A model generated the notes under the pieces. It saw only the letters and a list, made by a program, of their open reading frames with translations. It searched no databases and was not told the origin of the DNA. DNA of 64,000 nt from JANQPC01 sp039208375 (GTDB lineage: Bacteria; Pseudomonadota; Alphaproteobacteria; Rhodobacterales; Rhodobacteraceae): assembly GCA_039208375.1 (NCBI GenBank), contig JBCCRC010000011.1, positions 3,253 to 67,252 of the forward strand, read 5' to 3'. Shown piece by piece: positions 26,719 to 35,845 of the stretch (its first letter is position 1; each line of letters starts with the position of its first letter). The position numbers and the translations under genes are program-made.

Positions 26719-27141
26719 GTGAACGACTTAGCCCATGCCTGGACGCCGCAGGATTGCCTCGTGGCGGTTATGATCGCCGTTTCAGCCTCGGACGAAACGA
26801 TCCGAACCTCCGAACTCGTTGCGATCGAGCGGATGGTGAACCACCTTCCGATCTTCGCCGGTTATGACGGTGACAGGGTGACGACCGTGTCGCAAACCGT
26901 GTTTGATCTTTTTTCTGAGGAAGAGGGGCTCGATGCGCTTTTTGGTCTGATCCGGCAAAACCTTGACGAACGGCTATTCGAGACAGCCTATGCCATCGCC
27001 TGTGACGTTGCTGCAGCAGACGGAACCTTGCATGAGCCGGAACTGCGGCTGTTGGAAGAGATCCGCTATGAGTTGAACATCGACCGGCTCCATGCCGCCG
27101 CAATCGAGCGCGGCGCCCGGGCGCGGCATCTCACAACGTAG
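26719..27141 (+). CDS. TerB-like tellurite-resistance family protein
   Basis: A 140-aa all-helical protein of the TerB type. The two-fold helical repeats begin LVAVMIAVSASDETIRTSELVAIERMV and AYAIACDVAAADGTLHEPELRLLEEI, the second carrying the usual AxADGxxxxxE pattern, which is associated with metal binding in TerB. The function of stand-alone TerB proteins is not settled. The start is GTG 26719, supported by AAGGA nine bases upstream; the longer open frame to 26548 overlaps the lysS promoter area. Confidence 0.8.
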   Translation: MNDLAHAWTPQDCLVAVMIAVSASDETIRTSELVAIERMVNHLPIFAGYDGDRVTTVSQTVFDLFSEEEGLDALFGLIRQNLDERLFETAYAIACDVAAADGTLHEPELRLLEEIRYELNIDRLHAAAIERGARARHLTT

Positions 27142-27210
27142 CGCCGGCCGTGCGATCCCTGCGTTGCGAGGCAACGCCTTCGGCTTTTGGGATGTGTGCA
27201 AGGCCCCACT

Positions 27211-27250
27211 CCTCGCCCCGGCCGGCGGGGGGTTTTCGGCCAGGGCGAGG
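27211..27250. promoter_or_regulatory. Long hairpin between convergent genes
   Basis: CCTCGCCC (27211-27218) pairs with GGGCGAGG (27243-27250), and inside it GGCCG (27220-27224) pairs with CGGCC (27237-27241). The 13-bp structure sits 70 bases after the TerB-like stop in a 293-base gap otherwise without genes. No T-run follows; it may still act as a terminator or mRNA end. Confidence 0.45.
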
Positions 27251-27383
27251 TTCGCGATCACGCCCCGAAGGCCGCCCCCGCGAAAAATGGATAGAGCGTG
27301 TTAGGCACGCGCTCAGGCCATCGAAGGGCTGTCTACCGATTCGGGGCTAATGGGCGGTAAATGGTATTGGGTTGACTGACAAA

Positions 27384-27404
27384 CGCGGCCCGATACGGGC
27401 CGCG
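27384..27404 (-). terminator. Probable terminator of the phosphoesterase gene
   Basis: CGCGGCCCG (27384-27392) and CGGGCCGCG (27396-27404) form a 9-bp perfect stem with a 3-base loop. Read on the minus strand it lies 31 bases after the stop and is followed by TTTGTCAG, a short U-run. Confidence 0.6.
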
Positions 27405-27434
27405 AAATGAACTTTGGTGAGCACAGAACTGGGA

Positions 27435-29420
27435 TCAGTTTTGCGCTTGCTCCCAAAGTGTATTGTCCCAAAACGGATTCGGCCGCTCGCTGCGCACCTC
27501 GAACGTGATCCGATCCGAGAATTCGCGGCCATGGCGATCCACCGCCGTAACGGTGATGATATGGGCGCCCACCGGAAGATCCGCAGGCATCTCAAGCCGC
27601 CAGAGATGAGTGGAGCTGTCGGCGACATGGCCTGCGCTCATACCCTGAGGCGGAACCGGGCCGAACTGTGCCCCTTGCCAAAGCTCGAAGCCCTGCGCGC
27701 GCGCGTCGCCAGAAGCCGATTGCCAGGCATAGCGTCCGATCGTCATCTGCCGCTGGGCCGCAAATGGATCAGCCCATTCCGCGCCGGCAAGAATAGCCTC
27801 GCCATTGCCCGGCTGTGTGCGGGTCATTTCCAAACGCGGGCCATCATTGATCTGCGCAAACACACGGCTGTTGCGCTCTCCAGCCCAGAAATTCGCTGTC
27901 AGCCAAACGGATTCTTGAAGCTCTTCCGGCGTGAAGAGCTTCACATCCGGCAGATCGTTGATTGTTAGCGGCGGGATCTCGGAAGCACCGCGGCCCCGCT
28001 CATCCTGCCACGTCTGAAGCGCGGTAAACCACTCGCGGAACGGCGGCGTGTTGAAGCTGAGCGCAAGCTGTCGCTCGGGGGGCTGGTTGGCGGCGTGGAA
28101 GTTCAACCGATAATCGGGCCCATCGAACTCAATCACCATATAGCCAGGGGGCGTGCCACCCCGCGCGAACGCCATCGGTGTGCCGTCAAACCCTAGGTCG
28201 CCTTGAAACCAGTTGCCCGACGGCGCGCCACCCACGATGTGATCGAACGGCAGTCGCGTCACGCCAACCTGTTCTTCCCAGCCTTGAAACCACTCCCCTG
28301 CGGCGAGGTATTCCAGCGTGTGGGTATGGCCGGAGAAGGAAAGCGCCGGGCGCCCGGCCAACATGGCGTGGATTTCGGCAAGGTTATCCGTCTGATGCCG
28401 CCCCGTATTGGAATCTATGAATGAAACGAAGGGGATGTGATGTAGCATCACAATCAGCTTGTCTTCTGGAATATTGGCTAAGGTGCCTTCTATCCAGGCC
28501 ATCTGATCGTCGCTCACCCGGCCATTGTAGGTCACCCGATCCGGGTCGATACAGGCATCGCGGCCGCCGGGGCCGTTATCTTCGGGCCCGCAGGGATAGA
28601 TCACGTTGTCGAGCGCGATGAACACGGCATCGCCGATCTCGTAGCTGAAGTAATTCGGCCCATATAGATTACGCCAGCTATCCGCCGAATGCGCATCCGA
28701 CGTCGCATCGAAATCGTAATCGTGATTGCCGTGGATGTAGTATTGCGGCAGGCCGAGAACCGAGAAGAGGTTGGCGAAGCGTGGCAGAAGCGTCAGGTCA
28801 TCGCCCATTACATCGCCCAGCATCACGATGCATTCGGCCTGTGACAGATCGCGCTCAAGAAGGCTGTCGAGCACGCCGTCGCGCACATAGCCGATCTCGG
28901 TATTTGAATAGGGCTGGGTATCGCCCATCATCACGCAGGAAAACTGATCATCCGTACCGGTGCGGATAAGCGGAAAGTTTATCTCGGCGGGGAGCGGGCC
29001 GGTATCGGGCAAACCACCATAACGCAGCGGCTCGGGCGTGCCGCCCGGTTTGTGGTTGTAGAAAAACTGCGGGATACCGTTTTCATCCACGGGTGCGTCC
29101 CATGCGGCGGGTTCTGAGATCATTACGATCATGTCGTCGCGCACTGGCAATTCGTAGCTGCCATCTGCGCTCGTGGTCACCACATCCCGGCCGTTGGAAA
29201 CGATAACGCCAGCCACGCCGGGCTCATCATCTTGTCGCACCCCGTCGCGCGAAAGATCGTGGAACACCACGCCCATTGCCGCGTTCGGGGTCTGCCCAGC
29301 CGGGGCGGGCACAGTGTGGATATCGGCGATGTAATCAAAAGCTTTGGCCGGAGCCGCAACGGCCAGCACGCCTGCCAGAGCACTTGTCATTGAAAGGCGG
29401 GAAATGGAGCACGTCGTCAT
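27435..29420 (-). CDS. Secreted calcineurin-like metallophosphoesterase
   Basis: A 661-aa exported enzyme. A signal peptide (MTSALAGVLAVAAPAKA) is followed by an SdrD/MetallophosN-like beta domain (GVVFHDLSRDGVRQDDEPGVAGVIVSNG), then the two-metal phosphoesterase core: GDTQ, LGDVMGDD, HGNHDYD, HHIPF and SGHTHT are all present. A C-terminal beta domain completes the MetallophosN-Metallophos-MetallophosC order. The substrate is not evident; a role in periplasmic phosphate-ester hydrolysis is likely. ATG 29420 follows AAAAGGAGG; the longer open frame to 29567 is not needed. Confidence 0.9.
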   Translation of the reverse strand: MTTCSISRLSMTSALAGVLAVAAPAKAFDYIADIHTVPAPAGQTPNAAMGVVFHDLSRDGVRQDDEPGVAGVIVSNGRDVVTTSADGSYELPVRDDMIVMISEPAAWDAPVDENGIPQFFYNHKPGGTPEPLRYGGLPDTGPLPAEINFPLIRTGTDDQFSCVMMGDTQPYSNTEIGYVRDGVLDSLLERDLSQAECIVMLGDVMGDDLTLLPRFANLFSVLGLPQYYIHGNHDYDFDATSDAHSADSWRNLYGPNYFSYEIGDAVFIALDNVIYPCGPEDNGPGGRDACIDPDRVTYNGRVSDDQMAWIEGTLANIPEDKLIVMLHHIPFVSFIDSNTGRHQTDNLAEIHAMLAGRPALSFSGHTHTLEYLAAGEWFQGWEEQVGVTRLPFDHIVGGAPSGNWFQGDLGFDGTPMAFARGGTPPGYMVIEFDGPDYRLNFHAANQPPERQLALSFNTPPFREWFTALQTWQDERGRGASEIPPLTINDLPDVKLFTPEELQESVWLTANFWAGERNSRVFAQINDGPRLEMTRTQPGNGEAILAGAEWADPFAAQRQMTIGRYAWQSASGDARAQGFELWQGAQFGPVPPQGMSAGHVADSSTHLWRLEMPADLPVGAHIITVTAVDRHGREFSDRITFEVRSERPNPFWDNTLWEQAQN

Positions 29421-29653
29421 ACGAAACCTCCTTTTGGAACGGGAATGTGGGGGCCCGCGATTCCCGCGGGATGTGGCCAGCATGCGGGGCTGCACGACAG
29501 ACACGCGTCGCCTGCATGAATGGTTTGTAACGTGGGCGGGGCCTTGCCAGTTGCACCGCTGGACCACCAGCCCTCACGCAGGCGTGTTCCGCAATGTCTG
29601 AATTCAGCGTATTTTGGGAGCGAAGCCCCGGCCCACCCTGCAAGGAGAGCCCC

Positions 29654-30667
29654 ATGCCCCTTAACCGTCGCACCCTTCTTACGGCAACCGGCGGCGCCCT
29701 GGCCGCCAGCGCCCTGCCCCGCGCCGCAGCGGCCGCCACCGGCGCCGAGATGCGTGAACGCGCCACCCGGTTCATCGATAGCCTTGAGCCCGCCCAGCGC
29801 GATGCCGCGCTCTTCCCCTTTGACACGAACCAACGGGTTGCCTGGAACTTTATGCTTGGCTCGGCCCGCGCGCCCGGCCTGGCACTGGAACAGATGCGCG
29901 CGCCGCAAAAGGATCTCGCGCTTGATCTACTGGCCACGGGCACCAGCACGCTCGGCCTGGAAAAAGCCATGAACATCATGCTCCAGCAAGACATTCTGCG
30001 CGATGAGTGGGGCAAGGGGCGGCCTGACCGGAACCGCGAACGCTTTTCGGCCCAGATCTACGGCTTGCCCTCGGCAAGCGACCCATGGGCGTGGCGTTGG
30101 GAAGGGCATCACCTGTCGCTGACTTTCACGATGGTCGGGGATGAGATCGTGTCGACCACCCCCAGCGCGTTTTCGTCAGAGCCGAATACGGTGCCCTCGG
30201 GGCCCCATCGCGGGCTTGTTGTCTTGAAGGATGAGGAAGCACTTGGCCGCGCGCTTTTCACAGGTCTTGAAGGTGCAGAACGCCGCGCGGCACTCGCCTT
30301 CGAGGGGTCTCCGGGCAACATCCAGTCCGTGCGCGGCGCGGATCGGCAGATCGCCGGTCAAGTGGTGGGGCTCGCCCTGGGCGATATGCCCGAGGCCAGC
30401 CGCGCCATCGCGGAACGGTTGATCGAGGTTTATACGACCGAAGTGCTGCCCAGCCCCCTGGCGGCCACCCAAGCCGCCAGGCTCAGGGGTGAGGATATGG
30501 CAGCGGCCCGCTTCGCCTGGGGCGGCGCGAACCTAGAAGGCTCGATCTACTACCGGATAACGGGCGCCAACTTCCTCATCGAGTTTGCCACCCTGCGCAA
30601 CCAGCCGGAACACCAGCATGCGGTGTTCCATGACACGGCACGAAACTTTGGGCGGCACGTGGTGTAG
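29654..30667 (+). CDS. Tat-exported DUF3500 family protein
   Basis: A 337-aa protein. The N-terminus NRRTLLTATGGALAASALPRAAAA is a twin-arginine-type signal peptide, indicating export in folded form. The body has DUF3500 features (RDAALFPFDTNQRVAWNF, WRWEGHHLSLTFTMVGDEIVSTTPSAFSSEP and, near the end, YYRITGANFLIEFATLRNQPEH). The family is widespread but has no established activity; the conserved His and Glu residues hint at metal or substrate binding. Start ATG 29654 follows CAAGGAGAG. It diverges from the phosphoesterase gene. Confidence 0.85.
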   Translation: MPLNRRTLLTATGGALAASALPRAAAAATGAEMRERATRFIDSLEPAQRDAALFPFDTNQRVAWNFMLGSARAPGLALEQMRAPQKDLALDLLATGTSTLGLEKAMNIMLQQDILRDEWGKGRPDRNRERFSAQIYGLPSASDPWAWRWEGHHLSLTFTMVGDEIVSTTPSAFSSEPNTVPSGPHRGLVVLKDEEALGRALFTGLEGAERRAALAFEGSPGNIQSVRGADRQIAGQVVGLALGDMPEASRAIAERLIEVYTTEVLPSPLAATQAARLRGEDMAAARFAWGGANLEGSIYYRITGANFLIEFATLRNQPEHQHAVFHDTARNFGRHVV

Positions 30668-30679
30668 TGCAAGGCTCTC

Positions 30680-30985
30680 CTACTCTTCGCGCTCCGTCGT
30701 AAAGGCGAGCGGATAGCCCTGCTGCTCCCCCGCCTCGGTGCCCGCTCGCGCCTTCTCGTCCGCCACCTCTTTGGTGTAAACGGCCACCACGCAGGCACCC
30801 TTCATATGCGCGGTGAGCATCACGGACTCAGCCTCGCCCTCACTCATCCGGAACACCCTTTTGAGTACGCGCACCACAAACTCGCGCGGCGTGAAATCAT
30901 CGTTCAAAAGGATCACCTTGTAGAGCCGCGGGCGTTCGGCCTGCACCTTGGTGTTGGGTTTCAGAAGGGTCTTGGCTTCGCTCAT
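30680..30985 (-). CDS. clpS: ATP-dependent Clp protease adaptor ClpS
   Basis: A 101-aa adaptor that delivers N-degron proteins to ClpAP. The core is RLYKVILLNDDFTPREFVVRVL, with NDD and TP in the residue-binding pocket region, then HMKGACVVAVYTKEVADEK, the conserved ClpA-binding stretch. ATG 30985 is preferred over 30994 because GGAGG lies nine bases before it but abuts the other. It is convergent with the DUF3500 gene, only 12 bases apart. Confidence 0.95.
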   Translation of the reverse strand: MSEAKTLLKPNTKVQAERPRLYKVILLNDDFTPREFVVRVLKRVFRMSEGEAESVMLTAHMKGACVVAVYTKEVADEKARAGTEAGEQQGYPLAFTTEREE

Positions 30986-31112
30986 ACCCGGCATCCTCCG
31001 GCAGCTAGCACCGCACCAGCTTCACCCGAATCGCCCCGATGCGTCCAGCCCGGGCGTTGCGCCCCCGGGCCCGCCTGCTATGAACGCGCCGAACACGGGA
31101 TCGGAGGGCGCC

Positions 31113-32768
31113 ATGGCCAGCTACCAATACGTCTACCACATGGATGGGGTGTCAAAGACCTATCCGGGCGGCAAGAAGTGTTTCGAGAACATCCGCCTGT
31201 CGTTCTTGCCGGGCGTAAAGATCGGTGTTGTGGGCGTAAACGGTGCGGGGAAATCCACACTTCTGCGGATCATGGCCGGGCTCGATAAAGAGTTTTCGGG
31301 CGAGGCTTGGGCAGCCGAAGGCGCTCGCGTCGGCTACCTGCCGCAAGAACCGGAACTCGACGGCTCAAAAGATGTGCGCGGCAATGTGATGGAGGGCGTG
31401 GCCGAGAAGAAAGCCAAACTCGATCGGTTCAACGAACTGGCCATGAATTATTCCGATGAGACGGCGGAAGAAATGGCCAAGCTGCAGGATGAGATCGACG
31501 CCGAAAATCTCTGGGATCTCGACAGCCAGATCGACGTGGCGATGGAAGCGTTGCGCTGCCCACCCGATGAGGCAGATGTCGAAAGCCTGTCAGGCGGGGA
31601 AAAGCGCCGCGTGGCGCTTTGCAAACTGCTGCTCGAAGCGCCCGATATGCTGCTGCTTGACGAGCCCACGAACCACCTGGATGCCGAAACCATCGCGTGG
31701 CTGCAGCAGCACCTGATCGATTACAAAGGCACCTGCCTGATCGTAACCCACGATCGCTATTTCCTCGATGATATCACCGGCTGGATCCTCGAACTCGATC
31801 GCGGGCGCGGCATCCCTTACGAGGGCAACTACTCAAGCTGGCTCGAACAGAAAGCCAAGCGGCTGGAGCAGGAGGCGCGGGAGGACAAATCGCGCCAGAA
31901 AACGCTGGAACGTGAGCTGGAATGGATGCGTCAGGGCCAGAAAGCCCGCCAGGCCAAGCAGAAGGCGCGGATCAATGCCTATAATGAGCTCGCTGAGCAA
32001 TCCGAACGCGAGAAGCTTTCGCGCGCCCAGATCATCATCCCCAACGGCCCGCGGCTAGGCCAGAAGGTGATCGAGGTTGAGGGCCTGCAAAAGGCGATGG
32101 GCGACAAGCTCCTTGTCGAGGGCCTCTCCTTCTCACTGCCCCCGGGCGGCATCGTGGGCGTGATTGGCCCGAATGGTGCCGGGAAAACGACGCTTTTCCG
32201 GATGCTAACCGGGCAGGAAGCGCCTGATGCGGGCGAGATCAGCTACGGCGACACGGTGAAGCTGGCCTATGTTGACCAGACGCGCGATGCGCTCGAAGGC
32301 AAGAAAACGGTCTGGGAAGAGATTTCCGGCGGCGCCGAGGTCATCGAATTGGGCGATGCGCAGATGAATAGCCGCGCCTATTGCTCGGCTTTCAACTTCA
32401 AGGGCGGCGACCAGCAAAAGCCCGTTGGCCTGCTCTCGGGTGGCGAACGGAACCGAGTGCACATGGCCAAGCTCCTGCGCTCCGGAGGCAATGTGCTGCT
32501 GCTCGACGAACCGACGAACGACCTGGACGTGGAAACGCTTCGCGCTCTCGAAGACGCACTTGTCGATTTCGCCGGCTGCGCCGTGGTGATCTCCCACGAC
32601 CGCTTCTTCCTCGATCTCATCTGCACCCACATCCTCGCCTTCGAGGGCGAGGCGCATGTGGAATGGTTCGAGGGCAACTTCGAGGATTACGAGGAAGACA
32701 AGAAGCGGCGGCTGGGCCCGGACGCGGTGGAGCCGAAGCGGATTAAGTATAAGAAGTTCGCCAGATGA
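31113..32768 (+). CDS. ettA: Energy-dependent translational throttle protein EttA (ABC-F)
   Basis: A 551-aa tandem ABC ATPase without membrane segments that binds the ribosomal E site and gates translation by energy state. Two complete nucleotide sites are visible: GVNGAGKST with LSGGEKRRVAL and LLLDEPTNHLD, and GPNGAGKTT with LSGGERNRVHM and LLLDEPTNDLD. The linker with the arm is rich in charged residues (LEWMRQGQKARQAKQKARI). ATG 31113 begins MASYQYVYHMDGVSKTYPGG, as in EttA, and follows CGGAGG; the frame is open further upstream. Confidence 0.95.
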   Translation: MASYQYVYHMDGVSKTYPGGKKCFENIRLSFLPGVKIGVVGVNGAGKSTLLRIMAGLDKEFSGEAWAAEGARVGYLPQEPELDGSKDVRGNVMEGVAEKKAKLDRFNELAMNYSDETAEEMAKLQDEIDAENLWDLDSQIDVAMEALRCPPDEADVESLSGGEKRRVALCKLLLEAPDMLLLDEPTNHLDAETIAWLQQHLIDYKGTCLIVTHDRYFLDDITGWILELDRGRGIPYEGNYSSWLEQKAKRLEQEAREDKSRQKTLERELEWMRQGQKARQAKQKARINAYNELAEQSEREKLSRAQIIIPNGPRLGQKVIEVEGLQKAMGDKLLVEGLSFSLPPGGIVGVIGPNGAGKTTLFRMLTGQEAPDAGEISYGDTVKLAYVDQTRDALEGKKTVWEEISGGAEVIELGDAQMNSRAYCSAFNFKGGDQQKPVGLLSGGERNRVHMAKLLRSGGNVLLLDEPTNDLDVETLRALEDALVDFAGCAVVISHDRFFLDLICTHILAFEGEAHVEWFEGNFEDYEEDKKRRLGPDAVEPKRIKYKKFAR

Positions 32769-33151
32769 CGCTCGCCGGGCTGTGCTCGGCAATCTACGCA
32801 TGCGAGAAGGCGATTTCGCGCTGCCGCGCCAGGTATGTTTGCGGATGTGGGCCACGGGGACGATACTAGGGTGCGCTAGGCGTGCGACGCATTCCTCTAC
32901 TGTCTCCCCACCACGGCAAGCCCTGCCAGCGCGTAGGTGAGCGGATCATTGTGGATGGGTGAGATTGGGGGCTCGCCCCGTTAACTTGCCGAAAACGGCT
33001 TGCTTTGTGGGGTCGCTTACCCCATATGCCCTCACGCTACGCTATCTCTATCGATCCCCTGTCTCCGCACCCCGGCTTCAGCGCACTCGATCTTGCGACG
33101 TTGCCAGGCCGCTGCATCCTGCGAGCGGCATGAAATGTAGGAGACCACGGA
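32769..33151. other. Leader and promoter region of the cold-shock gene
   Basis: 383 bases without a credible gene. The long leader fits a cold-shock mRNA, whose 5' UTR usually folds into a thermosensor. A 6-bp hairpin (GCCGCT at 33108-33113 with AGCGGC at 33124-33129) sits shortly before the ribosome site AGGAG at 33139-33143. No further elements are claimed. Confidence 0.45.
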
Positions 33152-33358
33152 ATGGCCACCGGCACCGTGAAATGGTTCAACACCACCAAAGGCTTCGGCT
33201 TCATCGCGCCCGAGGGCGGCGGCAAGGATGTGTTCGTGCACATCTCGGCCGTGGAACGCGCGGGCCTGACCGGCCTCGCCGACGACCAGAAGGTCACGTA
33301 TGATCTCGTGCCCGGCCGCGATGGCCGCGAGGCAGCGGAAAACATCGCGCTCGTCTAA
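33152..33358 (+). CDS. CspA-family cold-shock protein
   Basis: A 68-aa single cold-shock domain. It begins TGTVKWFNTTKGFGFIAPEGG and carries both RNA-binding motifs, RNP1 (KGFGFI) and RNP2 (VFVHIS). It is an RNA chaperone that melts secondary structure in mRNA. The start is supported by AGGAG nine bases upstream. A hairpin follows the stop. Confidence 0.96.
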   Translation: MATGTVKWFNTTKGFGFIAPEGGGKDVFVHISAVERAGLTGLADDQKVTYDLVPGRDGREAAENIALV

Positions 33359-33363
33359 CCGCT

Positions 33364-33390
33364 CGGGCCGCGCCTCAGGCGCCGGGCCCG
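33364..33390 (+). terminator. Probable terminator after the cold-shock gene
   Basis: CGGGCC (33364-33369) pairs with GGCCCG (33385-33390) and GCGCC (33370-33374) with GGCGC (33378-33382), leaving a 3-base loop and a 2-base bulge. It begins six bases after the stop. The T-run is absent, so it may act as an mRNA 3' end instead. Confidence 0.5.
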
Positions 33391-33515
33391 TCTACACGAC
33401 ACGCCCTCCGCGCAGCATTGCGCGGGCGGCGCACCCCGCCGCTTGACCCACATCAACGCCGGCGCTCTGCTCCCTCCGCTACGCTTAGGCGAAATCACGA
33501 GACGGGAGGCTTCAG

Positions 33516-33764
33516 ATGTCACACACACCCCATGAACTGGCTGCGGATTTCCCCGGCCAGGCGGATCTGATCCATGAATTGAAGATGAATGATGGCGAGT
33601 TTCGCCATCTCGCGGAGCGCTACCACGAGGTAAACCGCGCCGTGCACCGAGCGGAAACGAATGTGGAGCCCTGCGATCAGTTCCACGAAGAGAAGCTTCG
33701 GAAGGAACGGATGCAGATCAAGGATCGGATCGCAGCAAAGCTCTCAGCGGCAAGCGCACCTTAA
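33516..33764 (+). CDS. YdcH-like DUF465 family protein
   Basis: An 82-aa helical protein with the DUF465 pattern: HELAADFPGQADLIHELKMNDGEFRHLAERYHEVNRAVHR and a second helix EEKLRKERMQIKDRIAAKL, forming a probable antiparallel coiled coil. The family is conserved in proteobacteria without a settled function. The gene has GACGGGAGG shortly upstream. It is followed by a small membrane protein gene. Confidence 0.88.
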   Translation: MSHTPHELAADFPGQADLIHELKMNDGEFRHLAERYHEVNRAVHRAETNVEPCDQFHEEKLRKERMQIKDRIAAKLSAASAP

Positions 33765-33852
33765 GTGCTGCTCACATCGCCGTGCGGCCGGGTTGCGCCC
33801 TTGGGCGGGGGTGGGCATCTCTGTAGGGCTCTCTCCGAATGAGGACCAACCG

Positions 33853-34221
33853 ATGTTCCGCCCTGCCCTTGCCGTACTCGTGGCCGCCGCAATCGCGCTT
33901 GTTGCCGCCCGTTTCGGACTAACCCAGGCATTGGGTGCCCATCCGGTTTGGGCGGTTCAAGTGGCATGGATCGGCGTGCCGATTGGAGCTGTTGTGGCAT
34001 TCCTGGCGCTTTGGCGGGGTCTGGCACAGATCTGGGCCGCACCGCTCTTCGCCGCTGTGACGGCCGCCGCGCTCGCGGCGGCATTCTGGGGCAAAGCAGA
34101 ATTCGCAGCCTCGTTCGCAGAGAACGCGCGCGCGGGCCAAGCATGGTACTATGGCTGGATCATCGCGGCGGCGGGCGCAACAGCGACGCTCGCCGCACTG
34201 GTGCCGTTTACTCGAGGATAA
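33853..34221 (+). CDS. Small integral membrane protein of unknown function
   Basis: A 122-aa hydrophobic protein with about four membrane segments: LAVLVAAAIALVAARFGL, WIGVPIGAVVAFLALW, PLFAAVTAAALAAAFW and GWIIAAAGATATLAALV. No catalytic motif or named family is recognised. ATG 33853 begins with the first hydrophobic helix; the frame is open to 33661, but that part overlaps the DUF465 gene. Its 3' end overlaps the dodecin gene tail to tail by 14 bases. Confidence 0.65.
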   Translation: MFRPALAVLVAAAIALVAARFGLTQALGAHPVWAVQVAWIGVPIGAVVAFLALWRGLAQIWAAPLFAAVTAAALAAAFWGKAEFAASFAENARAGQAWYYGWIIAAAGATATLAALVPFTRG

Positions 34222-34408
34222 AGGTCACCTTGAGGTTTACCCGATACTCGGCAACCTTGCCGTTCTTGATCGTTACCTTCTGATCCTGTACCCAGGCCCC
34301 TTCAACGTTCTTCAGCGTCTCGGCGGCGCGTTTTACGCCCTTTTCAACGGCATCTTCGAAGCTCTTTTTTGACGAGGCGATGATTTCGGTTACGCGTGCG
34401 ACGGACAT
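34208..34408 (-). CDS. Dodecin family flavin-binding protein
   Basis: A 66-aa protein matching dodecin: VARVTEIIASSKKSFEDAVEKGVKRAAETLKNVEGAWV and the C-terminal strand YRVNLKVTFILE. Dodecins form hollow 12-mers that store or buffer flavins. The KNGKVAEYRV segment lies in the last two strands. ATG 34408 is preceded by GTGGAGGAATCC; the longer open frame to 34639 is not needed. Confidence 0.92.
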   Translation of the reverse strand: MSVARVTEIIASSKKSFEDAVEKGVKRAAETLKNVEGAWVQDQKVTIKNGKVAEYRVNLKVTFILE

Positions 34409-34499
34409 TGGATTCCTCCACTGTGACTGATGTTCGGGGAGGATACACAACTGGCATTTCAGTGCGCGGGGAAAAGCGAAGACGACTGCCCCGCCGACA

Positions 34500-34691
34500 T
34501 CAGCCAGATATGTAAGCGGATTTGCTCGGACGATAGAAAATCTTTTGATTGTGCAACCGGCCCAAGAGGTCGTTTGCATCGCGGGGATCGATTGCGCGCT
34601 CGTCTTCGACGGCTGATGCCGTGCGGAGAGCCGTTTCAATCAGATCCATATCCTGAACAGACAGCGCGAATTTCGTGTTGTATTTCGGCAT
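34500..34691 (-). CDS. Small conserved-type hypothetical protein
   Basis: A 63-aa protein beginning MPKYNTKFALSVQDMDLIETALR and ending LLGRLHNQKIFYRPS. Its regular composition and position suggest a real gene, similar in style to short proteins conserved in the Rhodobacterales, but I cannot name a family. AGAGG lies upstream of the start. It lies in the interval between dodecin and the metallopeptidase gene and overlaps neither. Confidence 0.6.
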   Translation of the reverse strand: MPKYNTKFALSVQDMDLIETALRTASAVEDERAIDPRDANDLLGRLHNQKIFYRPSKSAYISG

Positions 34692-34805
34692 GTTCCGCGT
34701 GCCTCTGGGATGATGCTACCACGCTAATGGAGGTAAATAAACCAGTCGCCCGCAGATTCAAGAATTTTACTAGCAAATTCAATGTGTTCCATTGTATACG
34801 AAGCC

Positions 34806-35558
34806 ATGACTACATCATCCCCGATGCGCACGATGATCCGCCCTTTCGCCATCATGGCCGCACTCGCCGCGCCAGCCGTCGCCGATGAGGCCCAAGAACA
34901 CTTCGTTGCCGCGAATATCATCTCGATCTTCTATCACGAGCTTGGCCATGCCGTGATCGATGTGGAGGGCCTGCCGATCTACGGGCAGGAAGAAGACGCA
35001 GCAGATGTCTTTTCGATTTTCATGATCGACGCCTTATTCGAGCAGGATGCAGCCGAGGCCCTGGCCTACGATGCGGCGTGGGGGTTTCTTGCCGAAGCCG
35101 AGGCCCGCGATGCAGCTGCGGAAGACATTGCCTGGTGGGGCGTTCACGGGCCCGACGAACAACGATTCTACAACACCGCCTGCCTGTTTTTCGGCGCTGA
35201 TCCGGGCGCGCGAAGTGAGTTCGCCGATTTCGTAGAATTGCCCGAGGACAGGCGCGAGACGTGCGCCGAGGAGTATGATCAAGCCAATCACGCGTGGGGC
35301 GCTGTCTTAGATAGAATGGCGGCGCGCGGGCCGGCCGATACGCTGATGATGGCCGATAACGATGGCTCACTCACCGCACTGTTAGTCGCCGAAGAGGCCG
35401 CGGCGCTCAACGCACAGTTTCAACTGGCGCGTCCCGTCACGATCACTATTGAAAGCTGTGGCGAGGCCAACGCCTTCTACGATCCCGACACTAGGGAAAT
35501 CGTCATGTGCGCAGAATTCGAAGATTACCTGCGCGAGCTGGCCAATCTGCTGGAGTAG
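34806..35558 (+). CDS. Exported DUF4344 metallopeptidase-like protein
   Basis: A 250-aa protein with signal peptide IRPFAIMAALAAPAVA and the zincin motif HELGH (about residues 44-48) in ISIFYHELGHAVIDVEGLPIYGQEEDAAD, which also supplies a downstream Glu/Asp. Two cysteine regions, NTACLFF and RETCAEEYD, could be disulfide-bonded. The family is annotated as a putative metallopeptidase; activity is unproven. Starts at 34806, 34824 and 34782 are all possible and none has a strong ribosome site. Confidence 0.82.
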   Translation: MTTSSPMRTMIRPFAIMAALAAPAVADEAQEHFVAANIISIFYHELGHAVIDVEGLPIYGQEEDAADVFSIFMIDALFEQDAAEALAYDAAWGFLAEAEARDAAAEDIAWWGVHGPDEQRFYNTACLFFGADPGARSEFADFVELPEDRRETCAEEYDQANHAWGAVLDRMAARGPADTLMMADNDGSLTALLVAEEAAALNAQFQLARPVTITIESCGEANAFYDPDTREIVMCAEFEDYLRELANLLE

Positions 35559-35564
35559 CTAGGC

Positions 35565-35840
35565 TCAGGCCGCGTGCCGATCGATGAAAAGGCAAAGATT
35601 CTGTACGTTGCGGAAATCGTCGAACTCGAGCTCATTGATATCCACAGCGATTCCGTACCGCGCATCAAGCAGCATGATGAGTTCAACCAAAACCAGCGAG
35701 TCGAGCACGCCGCTGTCGATGAGATCCATCTCGGGCGTTTCAATCTGGATGCTCAGCTCGGCTTCGAGCAGCGCCTGAACTTCCTGCAACTGTTGGAATT
35801 GATTGTGTTTCGACTGATCCATACTCGGCACCCAAAGCAT
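35565..35840 (-). CDS. Acyl/peptidyl carrier protein
   Basis: A 91-aa carrier protein. The phosphopantetheine site is in DLIDSGVLDSLVLVELIMLL, with the serine of DSL at about residue 48, and helix III includes FDDFRNVQNLCLFI. The stretch before it (LQEVQALLEAELSIQIETPEMDL) fits helix I. It begins five bases after the stop of the adenylation gene, so it is very likely the partner that receives the activated substrate. A second ATG at 35822 could be used. It is the last gene of the operon and ends six bases from the convergent metallopeptidase gene. Confidence 0.88.
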   Translation of the reverse strand: MLWVPSMDQSKHNQFQQLQEVQALLEAELSIQIETPEMDLIDSGVLDSLVLVELIMLLDARYGIAVDINELEFDDFRNVQNLCLFIDRHAA

Positions 35841-35845
35841 CGTTA

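Noticed and set aside
33095..33112. Shared 12-mer CGTTGCCAGGCC here and at 14976-14987
   Set aside because: Repeats of 12 bases are expected by chance many times in 64 kb of GC-rich sequence; no further similarity around it.
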